DNA from: an uncultured Porphyromonadaceae bacterium
Lineage (GTDB): Bacteria > Bacteroidota > Bacteroidia > Bacteroidales > Muribaculaceae
Direction of reading: 5' to 3'
DNA: 5,805 nt
Assembly (NCBI GenBank): GCA_900551515.1
Contig: URWH01000131.1
Coordinates: 1-5,805, forward strand
In this document: in pieces, positions 1 to 5,805 of the stretch
Layout: every line of letters begins with the position of its first letter
Numbering within the stretch: the stretch's first letter is position 1
Notes under the pieces: generated by a model
Database searches by the model: none
Seen by the model: the letters and a program-made list of their open reading frames with translations, nothing else
Told to the model about the DNA's origin: nothing
Program-made: the position numbers and the translations under genes

Positions 1-878
1 AATTTTATTTTTAAAGTAAGTGTATTACCACTGAAATTAGTGCGTTTCAGTCTTTCTAGCAATTCGGTGACTACATGATATAGTTCAATGATGGCGGAAG
101 AATGAAGAGAAATGTCTTTTTCCAATGTATGTTCGCATCCTACGGACTTACGGATTCTTATGGGTTCTACAGGACGGAGGTCTATGCCTCGTGCAAAATC
201 GTAATATAGATTACCTGCTTTGCCAAACTGTCGGGTAAGCATTTCTAAAGTGCAGGCTTGTAATTGGGTACCATTATGAATACCTAATGCGTGCATTTTT
301 TGGGCTGTGACCGGACCTACTCCCCAAAAAGATTCGATGGGAAGATGGGCGATGAAATCCAATGCTTGGTCGGGATGTATTGTACATAATCCGTCGGGTT
401 TGCGGTAATCCGATGCTATTTTGGCTAGAAATTTGTTATAAGAGACCCCGGCTGAAGCTATCAATCCCAATTCTTTGCGGATACGCTTTTTTATATCTTT
501 GGCTATATCTATAGCAAGTGAAAAGCCTGCTTTATTTTCAGTTACATCCAGAAAGGCTTCGTCTAGTGACAGAGGCTCTATGATATCTGTATAGGTATGA
601 AAGATATCGTGTATCTGCCGGGATACAGCTTTATATACATTCATTCGCCCTGGAACAAAAATCAGTTCTGGGCAAAGTCTTTTGGCTTTTTGTGATGACA
701 TGGCGGAATGTACTCCGTAACGACGGGCTTCGTAACTGGCAGCAGCTACCACACCTCGTTCTTCAGCGTGTCCCACAGCAAGCGGTTTTCCACATAATTC
801 GGGGTTGTCACGCTGTTCTACCGATGCGTAGAATGCATCCATATCGATATGTATTATTTTGCGTTCGGACATCTTCAT
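1..878 (-). CDS. dinB: DNA polymerase IV (Y-family translesion polymerase), C-terminus outside window
   Basis: Y-family polymerase that copies past damaged or misaligned template bases with low fidelity; cytoplasmic, acting at the replication fork. Read on the minus strand, 292 codons are open from the ATG at 878 to the window edge. Seen: the N-terminal palm motif HIDMDAFYASVE (residues 10-21), with D12 as the metal ligand and Y17 at the steric-gate position; SLDEAFLDV (104-112), with D106 and E107 completing the catalytic acidic set; ASAGVSYNKFLAKIASD (141-157); a helix-hairpin-helix-like thumb segment around WGVGPVTAQKMHALGI (185-200); and the start of the little-finger domain near RIRKSVGCEHTLEKDI (241-256). 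Family members are usually about 350-370 residues, so roughly 60-75 are missing. An alternative in-frame ATG lies at 872 (MKM start); no Shine-Dalgarno decides between them. UmuC is less likely given the close match to DinB motifs. Codon use is AT-rich, with frequent ATA and TTA, unlike gyrB and rnr. Confidence 0.95.
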   Translation of the reverse strand, partial: MKMSERKIIHIDMDAFYASVEQRDNPELCGKPLAVGHAEERGVVAAASYEARRYGVHSAMSSQKAKRLCPELIFVPGRMNVYKAVSRQIHDIFHTYTDIIEPLSLDEAFLDVTENKAGFSLAIDIAKDIKKRIRKELGLIASAGVSYNKFLAKIASDYRKPDGLCTIHPDQALDFIAHLPIESFWGVGPVTAQKMHALGIHNGTQLQACTLEMLTRQFGKAGNLYYDFARGIDLRPVEPIRIRKSVGCEHTLEKDISLHSSAIIELYHVVTELLERLKRTNFSGNTLTLKIK

Positions 879-891
879 GAAATTTGTAGAG

Positions 892-899
892 CAAAGGTA
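892..899 (-). promoter_or_regulatory. Putative dinB promoter, -7 box TACCTTTG
   Basis: On the minus strand the octamer TACCTTTG matches the Bacteroidota -7 consensus TAnnTTTG exactly. It lies 13 bases before the dinB ATG at 878, so transcription would start only about 8 bases before that codon (about 14 before the ATG at 872), giving a very short leader. No TTG is found 19-21 bases upstream, so the -33 element is weak or absent. No LexA-type operator was recognised. Confidence 0.6.
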
Positions 900-1088
900 T
901 GAAAAAGGTTTTTGGTTGATGAGTTCTTTAACAGCTTTATTTGTTATATTTTCATTAATGTTATTTCTGTATAACGAATACGAGAGAGGCACATAAGAAC
1001 TGCCCCTTTTATTTATCTGATGATGCGAAATTTCCGCTGGACCCCGAATATTGGTTTCGGTAAGGTAAGATCAATGTTGGGTAGTATA

Positions 1089-1124
1089 ATAAAAAGAAGG
1101 AGTTAGTTTTCACTAAACTCCTTC
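1089..1124 (-). terminator. Intrinsic terminator of the tRNA-Pro gene
   Basis: On the minus strand, GAAGGAGTTTAGT (1124-1112) pairs with ACTAACTCCTTC (1107-1096) around a GAAA tetraloop (1111-1108), giving 12 base pairs with one bulged T. It is followed at once by TTTTT (1095-1091) and more A/T. The hairpin begins 12 bases past the tRNA 3' end. The T-run is only on the minus-strand side, so the terminator serves the tRNA transcript and also insulates dinB from it. Confidence 0.9.
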
Positions 1125-1136
1125 ATGCTCAGCTTG

Positions 1137-1211
1137 TCGGGGTGACTGGATTCGAACCAGCGACCACACGCCCCCCAGACGCGTACTCTAACCTGGCTGA
1201 GCTACACCCCG
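1137..1211 (-). tRNA. tRNA-Pro, anticodon GGG
   Basis: A 75-base cloverleaf on the minus strand that delivers proline to CCC and CCU codons. The acceptor arm CGGGGTG pairs perfectly with CACCCCG, followed by discriminator A at 1137. U8 and A9 are present. The D-stem is GCTC/GAGT with GG in the loop. The anticodon stem is CGCGT/GCGTG (two G-T wobbles) around the loop CTGGGGG, giving anticodon GGG. The variable region is TGGTC. The T-stem is GCTGG/CCAGT around TTCGAAT. The bases after the discriminator are CAA, so the CCA tail must be added after transcription. It has its own promoter and terminator and so looks monocistronic. Confidence 0.97.
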
Positions 1212-1228
1212 ATTGGTTAAAAGCGCTG

Positions 1229-1259
1229 CAAAGTTAAGCACCTTTCCGGAAACAAGCAA
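1229..1259 (-). promoter_or_regulatory. tRNA-Pro promoter (TTG-N20-TAACTTTG)
   Basis: On the minus strand, TTG (1259-1257) is separated by exactly 20 bases from TAACTTTG (1236-1229). This fits the Bacteroidota primary sigma pattern of TTTG/TTG, 19-21 bases, TAnnTTTG. The predicted start is near 1222-1223, about 11 bases before the mature tRNA 5' end, leaving a short leader for RNase P to remove. Confidence 0.8.
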
Positions 1260-1320
1260 GAGTTTCCGCTTAATTTTTGCTTTATTTTACACTTTTCACA
1301 CCGAATTGTTAAGACTTCTT

Positions 1321-1400
1321 AATCGCGTTCCACCCACTCCCGCCATCTCCACCCCGATCCCATCAGCCGCGACCACCCGCCCTCGCCGCCTCGCCCGAAC
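1321..1400. other. C-rich, G-poor intergenic tract; G-quadruplex-prone on the minus strand
   Basis: This is the central part of the 369-base gap between the tRNA and gyrB (1212-1580). I see no credible gene in it. The plus strand is very rich in C and poor in G. C-runs at 1333-1335, 1339-1341, 1352-1355 and 1359-1361, with gaps of 3, 10 and 3 bases, make the minus strand a loose G-quadruplex candidate. More C-runs follow at 1376-1378, 1380-1382 and 1394-1396. It lies between the two divergent promoters. Function unknown; it could be spacer with mutational strand bias. Confidence 0.4.
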
Positions 1401-1468
1401 GCAAAAAAAATAACCGCCCTAAAATAATTCCCAAGTTGAAAAAATCCGCAAAAACCGCCCTCCAACCC

Positions 1469-1499
1469 TTGCACAACCGCAAAAAAAACAGTATCTTTG
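1469..1499 (+). promoter_or_regulatory. gyrB promoter (TTG-N20-TATCTTTG)
   Basis: TTG (1469-1471) is followed after exactly 20 bases by TATCTTTG (1492-1499), a full match to TAnnTTTG. Transcription should start near 1505-1506, giving a leader of about 75 bases before the gyrB ATG. An A8 run (1481-1488) fills the spacer just before the -7 box, with further A-runs at 1403-1410 and 1450-1454, so the DNA may be curved. Confidence 0.8.
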
Positions 1500-1525
1500 T
1501 TTGATTTTTGACAGCTGCCCGAAAT

Positions 1526-1549
1526 CCGCTTTTTAAGCCGCTTTTGCAG
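1526..1549 (+). repeat. 12-base imperfect tandem repeat in the gyrB leader
   Basis: CCGCTTTTTAAG (1526-1537) is followed directly by CCGCTTTTGCAG (1538-1549), identical at 10 of 12 positions. A decayed third unit may start in phase at 1550 (CCGTTCAT). It lies in the predicted untranslated leader of gyrB, 32 bases before the start codon. A possible GCTGC/GCAGC pairing (1514-1518 with 1546-1550) would loop out most of it. Confidence 0.55.
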
Positions 1550-1580
1550 CCGTTCATCAACCGATTATTTTACTAAAGAA

Positions 1581-3512
1581 ATGGCAGAAACAGAAGAAGA
1601 ATACAGCGCCAGTAACATTCAGGTGCTGGAAGGTCTGGAAGCCGTGCGCAAACGCCCGGCCATGTATATCGGAGATATTTCCGCAAAAGGTTTGCATCAC
1701 CTCGTCTACGAGGTCGTCGACAACTCCATCGACGAAGCCCTCGCAGGCTACGCAACCCATATCGACGTAACCATCAACGCCGACAACTCTATTACCGTAG
1801 TCGACAACGGCCGCGGCATCCCGGTCGACATGCACGAGAAGGAGCACAAAAGCGCCCTTGAAGTCGTGCTCACCGTACTCCACGCCGGCGGCAAATTCGA
1901 CAAAGGCACCTACAAGGTGTCCGGCGGACTGCACGGCGTCGGCGTTTCGTGCGTCAACGCCCTCTCCACCTACCTCCGCGCCGAAGTGCACCGCAACGGC
2001 AAAGCCTACGTGCAGGAATACAGCTGCGGCAAGCCCACCACCGACCTCCGCGTGGTAGGCGACAGCGACCACACCGGCACCATGATCACCTTCAAACCCG
2101 ACGACAGCATCTTCACCGTAACAGTCTACGACTACAACACGCTGGCCAACCGCCTCCGCGATCTCGCTTTCCTCAACGCCGGCATCACACTGACGCTCAA
2201 AGATATGCGCGAGGTCAACGAAAACGGCGAGCCCCGCAGCGAGACGTTCTATTCCCAGAACGGCCTGCGCGAGTTTGTCGAATACATCGACTCCAACAAG
2301 GAATCACTCATCAACGACGTAATCCACCTCAACACCGAGCGTCAGGGCATCCCCGTGGAAGTTGCCCTCACCTACAACACCACCTACAACGAAAACGTCT
2401 ATTCGTTCGTCAACAACATCAACACCATCGAAGGCGGCACACACCTCACCGGCTTCCGCCGAGGCCTCACCTCCACCCTCAAAAAATATGCCGAGGATGA
2501 GAAGATGCTCGAAAAACTGAAAATCGACGTCGCCGGCGACGACTTCCGCGAAGGCCTCACCGCCGTCATCTCGGTGAAGGTGATGGAGCCCCAGTTTGAA
2601 GGCCAGACCAAGACGAAGCTCGGCAACAGCGAAGTGGCCGGCGCCGTTTCGGCTGCCGTCAGCGACACCCTCCGCAACTACCTCGAAGAGCACCCCATAC
2701 AGGCCAAGGCTATCGTAGGCAAGGTGATCCTCGCCGCCCAGGCCCGTCACGCCGCCTACAACGCACGCAAAAACGTGCTCCGCAAATCGCCCCTCTCCGG
2801 CGGCGGACTTCCCGGCAAGCTCGCCGACTGCTCAAGCCGCACGGCCGAGGACTGCGAGCTCTTCCTCGTCGAAGGTGACTCCGCAGGCGGCACCGCAAAA
2901 CAAGGCCGCGACCGCCAGTTCCAGGCCATCCTGCCGCTCCGTGGCAAGATCCTCAACGTCGAGAAAGCCATGGACCACAAAATCTTCGACAACGCCGAAA
3001 TCACCGCCATGTTCCGCGCCATGCGCGTGACCATAGGCACCGACGACGACCCCAAGCAGGTCGACATCTCCAAGATCGCCTACCATAAGATCATCATCAT
3101 GACCGATGCCGATGTCGACGGTGCTCACATCGCCACACTCCTCATGACGTTCTTCTTCCGCCGCATGCGACCCGTCATCGAAAACGGCTATCTCTACCTC
3201 GCCACCCCGCCGCTCTATAAATGCGTCCGCGGCAAGGTCGAAGAATATTGCTGGACCGATCAGCAGGTGCAGCAGTTCATCCTCAAATATGGCGACAAGA
3301 CGAAAGTGCAGCGCTACAAAGGTCTCGGCGAGATGAGCGCCCAGGAACTCCGCGACACCACCATGGCGCCCGAACACCGAATGCTCAAACAGGTCAACAT
3401 CAGCGATGCCGCCGAAGCCGACCGCATTTTCTCGATGCTCATGGGTGAGGATGTGGCTCCCCGCCGCGACTTCATCGAGGAAAACGCCAACTACGCAAAC
3501 ATCGACGCGTAA
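1581..3512 (+). CDS. gyrB: DNA gyrase subunit B
   Basis: ATPase subunit of DNA gyrase (type IIA topoisomerase). With GyrA, encoded elsewhere, it adds negative supercoils in the cytoplasm. 643 residues, complete. Seen: a GHKL ATPase with EVVDNSIDE (44-52; catalytic E44, Mg ligand N48), VVDNGRGIP (73-81; D75) and the glycine-rich lid KVSGGLHGVGVSCVNALS (112-129); a transducer region with QTKTKLGN; a TOPRIM domain with LVEGDSAGG (E431 in EGDSAG) and MTDADVDGAH (D509 and D511, metal ligands); QRYKGLGEM (577-585); and the C-terminal RRDFIEENA typical of GyrB. It lacks the TOPRIM insert of about 170 residues of the 804-residue E. coli protein, as is usual outside Proteobacteria. ParE is the alternative, but the sequence and C-terminus fit GyrB better. 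The start follows TTTTACTAAAGAA with no Shine-Dalgarno; MAETEEEYSASNIQVLEGLEAV is the expected N-terminus. Codons strongly favour C-ending forms. Confidence 0.97.
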   Translation: MAETEEEYSASNIQVLEGLEAVRKRPAMYIGDISAKGLHHLVYEVVDNSIDEALAGYATHIDVTINADNSITVVDNGRGIPVDMHEKEHKSALEVVLTVLHAGGKFDKGTYKVSGGLHGVGVSCVNALSTYLRAEVHRNGKAYVQEYSCGKPTTDLRVVGDSDHTGTMITFKPDDSIFTVTVYDYNTLANRLRDLAFLNAGITLTLKDMREVNENGEPRSETFYSQNGLREFVEYIDSNKESLINDVIHLNTERQGIPVEVALTYNTTYNENVYSFVNNINTIEGGTHLTGFRRGLTSTLKKYAEDEKMLEKLKIDVAGDDFREGLTAVISVKVMEPQFEGQTKTKLGNSEVAGAVSAAVSDTLRNYLEEHPIQAKAIVGKVILAAQARHAAYNARKNVLRKSPLSGGGLPGKLADCSSRTAEDCELFLVEGDSAGGTAKQGRDRQFQAILPLRGKILNVEKAMDHKIFDNAEITAMFRAMRVTIGTDDDPKQVDISKIAYHKIIIMTDADVDGAHIATLLMTFFFRRMRPVIENGYLYLATPPLYKCVRGKVEEYCWTDQQVQQFILKYGDKTKVQRYKGLGEMSAQELRDTTMAPEHRMLKQVNISDAAEADRIFSMLMGEDVAPRRDFIEENANYANIDA

Positions 3513-3591
3513 TCCCTGCTCTCCGCCACCGACACGACACGCATAGTCAAATCACCGCAGAAGCAGCGGATCACACCGTCGCATACCACAC

Positions 3592-3643
3592 AGCGCAGAC
3601 GCCCCGGCATCGTGAAATTTTCATGAAGCTGCGCGTCTGCGCT
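3592..3643 (+). other. Long hairpin in the gyrB-rnr spacer, no T-tract
   Basis: AGCGCAGACGC (3592-3602) and GCGTCTGCGCT (3633-3643) are perfect 11-base complements. Between them, 3607-3616 and 3620-3629 can pair in nine of ten positions (one A-A mismatch, one G-T wobble) around a 3-base loop, extending the stem. Neither strand has a T-run after the hairpin, so it is not a standard intrinsic terminator. It begins 79 bases past the gyrB stop. It could protect the gyrB mRNA 3' end or slow polymerase; function not known. Confidence 0.6.
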
Positions 3644-3686
3644 TAACATAAATCCCGCCGCGGACGTTTAGATTACATACCCCCCC

Positions 3687-3707
3687 GTCGGCCTCCGACA
3701 CTTTTTT
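3687..3707 (+). terminator. Possible weak intrinsic terminator between gyrB and rnr
   Basis: GTCGG (3687-3691) pairs with CCGAC (3695-3699) around a 3-base loop, followed by AC and TTTTTT (3702-3707). The stem is GC-rich but only five pairs long. It ends 26 bases before the rnr start codon, leaving little room for an rnr promoter downstream of it. It may therefore act as a partial terminator or attenuator in a gyrB-rnr transcript, not a full stop. Confidence 0.45.
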
Positions 3708-3733
3708 CAACAACGCATCAACTCATAATCAAT

Positions 3734-5805
3734 ATGGCTAAGAAATCAGGCACAACAAACGGCAAGAAACAGACTAAAGATCTCCACGCCCTGGTGCTCA
3801 ACTATGTAAGTCAGCAAAAAAACGCCACATTCAACTATAAACAGGTGGCCTACGCCATCGGCGCCGACACCGCCGCTGCCCACAGAGCAATCGCTCTGAT
3901 CCTCGCGGAAATGGCTTTCGACGGCGACCTCATCGAAGTGTCGCCCGGAAAATATAAGGCTCCGCAGCGCAGCAACGTCACCACCGGCACTTTCGTCCGC
4001 CGCAGCAACGGCAAAAACAGCGTAGTCACCGACGACGACGGCGAGACTATCTTCGTGGCCGAACGCAACTCGATGCACGCCCTCAACGGCGACAAGGTGC
4101 GCATCATCGTCGCAGCACGCCGCCGCGGCGTCGAACCCGAAGCCGAAGTGATCGAAATCATCGAGGAGAAAGAACAGACTTTCATCGGCACCCTTCAGGT
4201 GGCCCGCCAGTATGCCTACCTGCAGACCGACTCTAAATTCCTCGCCACCGACATCATCATACCCCGCGCCAAGCTCAAAGGCGGCACGACAGGCCAGAAA
4301 GCCATCGTGCGCATCACCTCATGGCCCGACGACGCCAAGAACCCCATCGGCGAGGTCATCGACATCCTCGGCCAGACAGGCGAGAACACCACTGAGATGC
4401 ATGCCATCCTCGCCGAGTTCGGCCTCCCCTACCGCTATCCCGAAAATGTCAACGCTGCCGCCGAACGCATCGACGCAGGTATCACCGACGAGGTCGTGGC
4501 TCAGCGCGAAGACCTTCGCGGTGTGGTCACTTTCACCATCGACCCCAAGGATGCCAAGGACTTCGACGACGCGCTCTCGATGCGCCGCCTCGACAACGGC
4601 AACTATGAGATCGGCGTGCACATCGCCGACGTCACATACTACGTCCACCCCGACTCGCTCCTCGACAAGGAGGCTCAGAAACGCGCCACCTCGGTCTACC
4701 TCGTCGACCGTGTCGTGCCGATGCTCCCGGAGCACCTGTCCAACGGCATCTGCTCGCTGCGCCCCGACGAGGACAAGCTGACATTCTCATGCATCTTCGA
4801 GATGAACGATCAGGCCGAGGTTCTCAACTCGCGCATCGTCCGCACGGTCACCCGCTCGGTACGCCGATTCACCTACGAGGAGGCTCAGCAGGTCATCGAG
4901 ACCGGAGCCGGCGACTATGCCGACGAGATCCTCACACTCGACCGCCTGGCCAAAATACTGCGCCGCAACCGCTACGACAACGGCTCGGTGGAATTCGACC
5001 GCGCCGAGGTGCGCTTCGACACCGACGAGACGGGTCACCCCGTCAGCGTCTACTTCAAGGAGTCGAAGGACGCCAACAAGCTCATTGAGGAGTTCATGCT
5101 CCTGGCCAACAAGACTGTGGCTACAGCCATCGGCAAGCCGGCTGGCCACAAGAAGCCCAAAGCTTTCGTCTACCGCGTGCACGACATGCCCGACCCCGGC
5201 AAGCTCGCCGACCTCTCGAAGATAGCCCGCACGTTCGGCTTCAAAGTGAAGGAGACGGGCACGTCGCGCGAAGTAAACCGCTCGATCAACCGCATGCTCG
5301 CCGACGTCAAGGGCAACGGCGAGGAGAATTTCCTCTCTACGCTTGCCATCCGCTCGATGGCAAAAGCCGTCTACACCACCACCAACGTCGGTCACTACGG
5401 TCTGGCGTTTGACTATTACACCCACTTCACATCCCCCATACGCCGCTATCCCGACATGATGGTTCACCGCCTGCTCGAACGTTATCTTGCCGGCGGACGC
5501 TCGGTCAACCAGCAGAAGCTGGAAGATCTCTGCAAGCATTCGTCCGACATGGAGCAGCTGGCCGCCAACGCCGAGCGAGCTTCGATCAAATACAAACAGG
5601 TGGAATTCATGGGCGACCATCTCGGCGAAGTTTACGACGGCGTCATCTCGGGCGTTACCGAGTGGGGCCTCTACGTCGAGCTGGCCGAAAACATGTGCGA
5701 AGGCCTCGTGCCCGTGCGCGACCTCGCCGACGACTACTACGATTTCGACGAGAAAAACTATTGCCTCATCGGCCGCCGGCGCGGCGTGCGCTACCGCCTT
5801 GGCGA
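3734..5805 (+). CDS. rnr: Ribonuclease R (RNB-family 3'-5' exoribonuclease), C-terminus outside window
   Basis: Processive 3'-5' hydrolytic exoribonuclease that degrades structured RNA and acts in mRNA and rRNA turnover; cytoplasmic. 690 codons are present. Seen in order: a short lysine-rich N-terminus; a winged-helix RNase R domain (about 16-75); two OB/cold-shock domains (about 84-145 and 150-225, the second starting TFIGTLQ); and the RNB catalytic domain with TIDPKDAKDFDDALS, whose D270, D276, D278 and D279 match the four metal-binding aspartates of E. coli RNase R. Further RNB motifs are GVHIADVTYYV, LSNGICSLRPDEDKLTFS and HFTSPIRRYPDMMVHR (R570, R571). The S1 domain starts near residue 630 and is cut at the window end. 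Order and motifs favour RNase R over RNase II, which lacks the N-terminal winged helix. Start: ATG after CATAATCAAT, no Shine-Dalgarno. It lies 221 bases after gyrB on the same strand, with matching C-ending codon use. Confidence 0.96.
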   Translation, partial: MAKKSGTTNGKKQTKDLHALVLNYVSQQKNATFNYKQVAYAIGADTAAAHRAIALILAEMAFDGDLIEVSPGKYKAPQRSNVTTGTFVRRSNGKNSVVTDDDGETIFVAERNSMHALNGDKVRIIVAARRRGVEPEAEVIEIIEEKEQTFIGTLQVARQYAYLQTDSKFLATDIIIPRAKLKGGTTGQKAIVRITSWPDDAKNPIGEVIDILGQTGENTTEMHAILAEFGLPYRYPENVNAAAERIDAGITDEVVAQREDLRGVVTFTIDPKDAKDFDDALSMRRLDNGNYEIGVHIADVTYYVHPDSLLDKEAQKRATSVYLVDRVVPMLPEHLSNGICSLRPDEDKLTFSCIFEMNDQAEVLNSRIVRTVTRSVRRFTYEEAQQVIETGAGDYADEILTLDRLAKILRRNRYDNGSVEFDRAEVRFDTDETGHPVSVYFKESKDANKLIEEFMLLANKTVATAIGKPAGHKKPKAFVYRVHDMPDPGKLADLSKIARTFGFKVKETGTSREVNRSINRMLADVKGNGEENFLSTLAIRSMAKAVYTTTNVGHYGLAFDYYTHFTSPIRRYPDMMVHRLLERYLAGGRSVNQQKLEDLCKHSSDMEQLAANAERASIKYKQVEFMGDHLGEVYDGVISGVTEWGLYVELAENMCEGLVPVRDLADDYYDFDEKNYCLIGRRRGVRYRLG

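Noticed and set aside
692..880. Plus-strand frame of 62 codons antisense to dinB
   Set aside because: The minus strand encodes the DinB catalytic motifs here; no family resemblance in the plus frame.
988..1010. GGCA/TGCC hairpin followed by CCTTTT on the plus strand
   Set aside because: Only four base pairs with a 9-base loop, and no plus-strand gene upstream needs a terminator.
1213..1413. Plus-strand frame of 66 codons between tRNA-Pro and gyrB
   Set aside because: It runs over the tRNA promoter and the C-rich tract, has no promoter of its own, and its second half is biased P/T/A/R sequence.
1557..2072. Open minus-strand frame of 171 codons over the gyrB start
   Set aside because: Antisense to the conserved GyrB ATPase domain, with the same V/G/H-rich shadow composition and no plausible promoter.
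1949..2500. Plus-strand frame of 183 codons overlapping gyrB, and a similar one at 4212-4781 in rnr
   Set aside because: Low-complexity R/H/Q- or S/T/P/R-rich translations, out of frame within conserved genes; typical frame-shift shadows.
2304..3377. Several minus-strand frames (2304-2750, 2832-3377) inside gyrB
   Set aside because: Shadows of the GyrB frame; GC-rich codon bias removes stop codons on the opposite strand.
3669..3676. TAGATTAC as a possible rnr promoter box
   Set aside because: It lacks the TTTG half of the consensus and has no TTG at the right distance.
4787..5620. Open minus-strand frame of 277 codons inside rnr
   Set aside because: It lies wholly antisense to conserved RNB and S1 coding sequence. 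Its composition (rich in V, G, H, E, D) is what C-ending codons give on the other strand, and no family or motif is recognised.
1..5805. CRISPR array, insertion sequence, integrase, toxin-antitoxin pair or defence system
   Set aside because: No regularly spaced repeats, transposase or integrase motifs, or accessory gene pairs were found; nearly all coding space is taken by dinB, gyrB and rnr.

Overview
The window is most likely chromosomal DNA from the Bacteroidota, probably order Bacteroidales. Four things point there. Three separate -7 boxes fit TAnnTTTG, two of them with a TTG 20 bases upstream. The start codons lack Shine-Dalgarno sequences. The tRNA gene has no encoded CCA. The GyrB is about 640 residues long and lacks the insert found in enterobacterial GyrB. 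Family or genus cannot be fixed from the sequence alone.

Layout: (1) 1-878, minus strand, the first 292 residues of DNA polymerase IV (dinB), whose C-terminus lies outside the window. A TACCTTTG promoter box sits just upstream of its start. (2) 879-1088, an AT-rich spacer with no gene seen. (3) 1089-1259, a complete minus-strand tRNA-Pro(GGG) unit: promoter, gene and a strong intrinsic terminator. (4) 1212-1580, a 369-base divergent intergenic region holding the tRNA promoter, a G-poor C-rich tract, A-tracts, the gyrB promoter and a leader with a 12-base tandem repeat. (5) 1581-3512, complete gyrB. (6) 3513-3733, a spacer with one long hairpin lacking a T-tract and one small terminator-like hairpin. 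(7) 3734-5805, rnr (RNase R), complete at its N-terminus and cut by the window end inside its S1 domain.

The genes are housekeeping: translesion synthesis (DinB), proline decoding, DNA supercoiling (GyrB) and structured-RNA decay (RNase R). Nothing suggests that they form a dedicated system. gyrB and rnr point the same way and could be partly co-transcribed, because rnr has no clear promoter of its own. The most notable structural point is a change in base composition near the tRNA gene. The dinB side is AT-rich with frequent ATA and TTA codons, while gyrB and rnr strongly prefer C or G at third positions. Transfer of the dinB side next to a tRNA gene is possible but unproven. I found no CRISPR array, insertion sequence, integrase, toxin-antitoxin pair or undescribed defence system.
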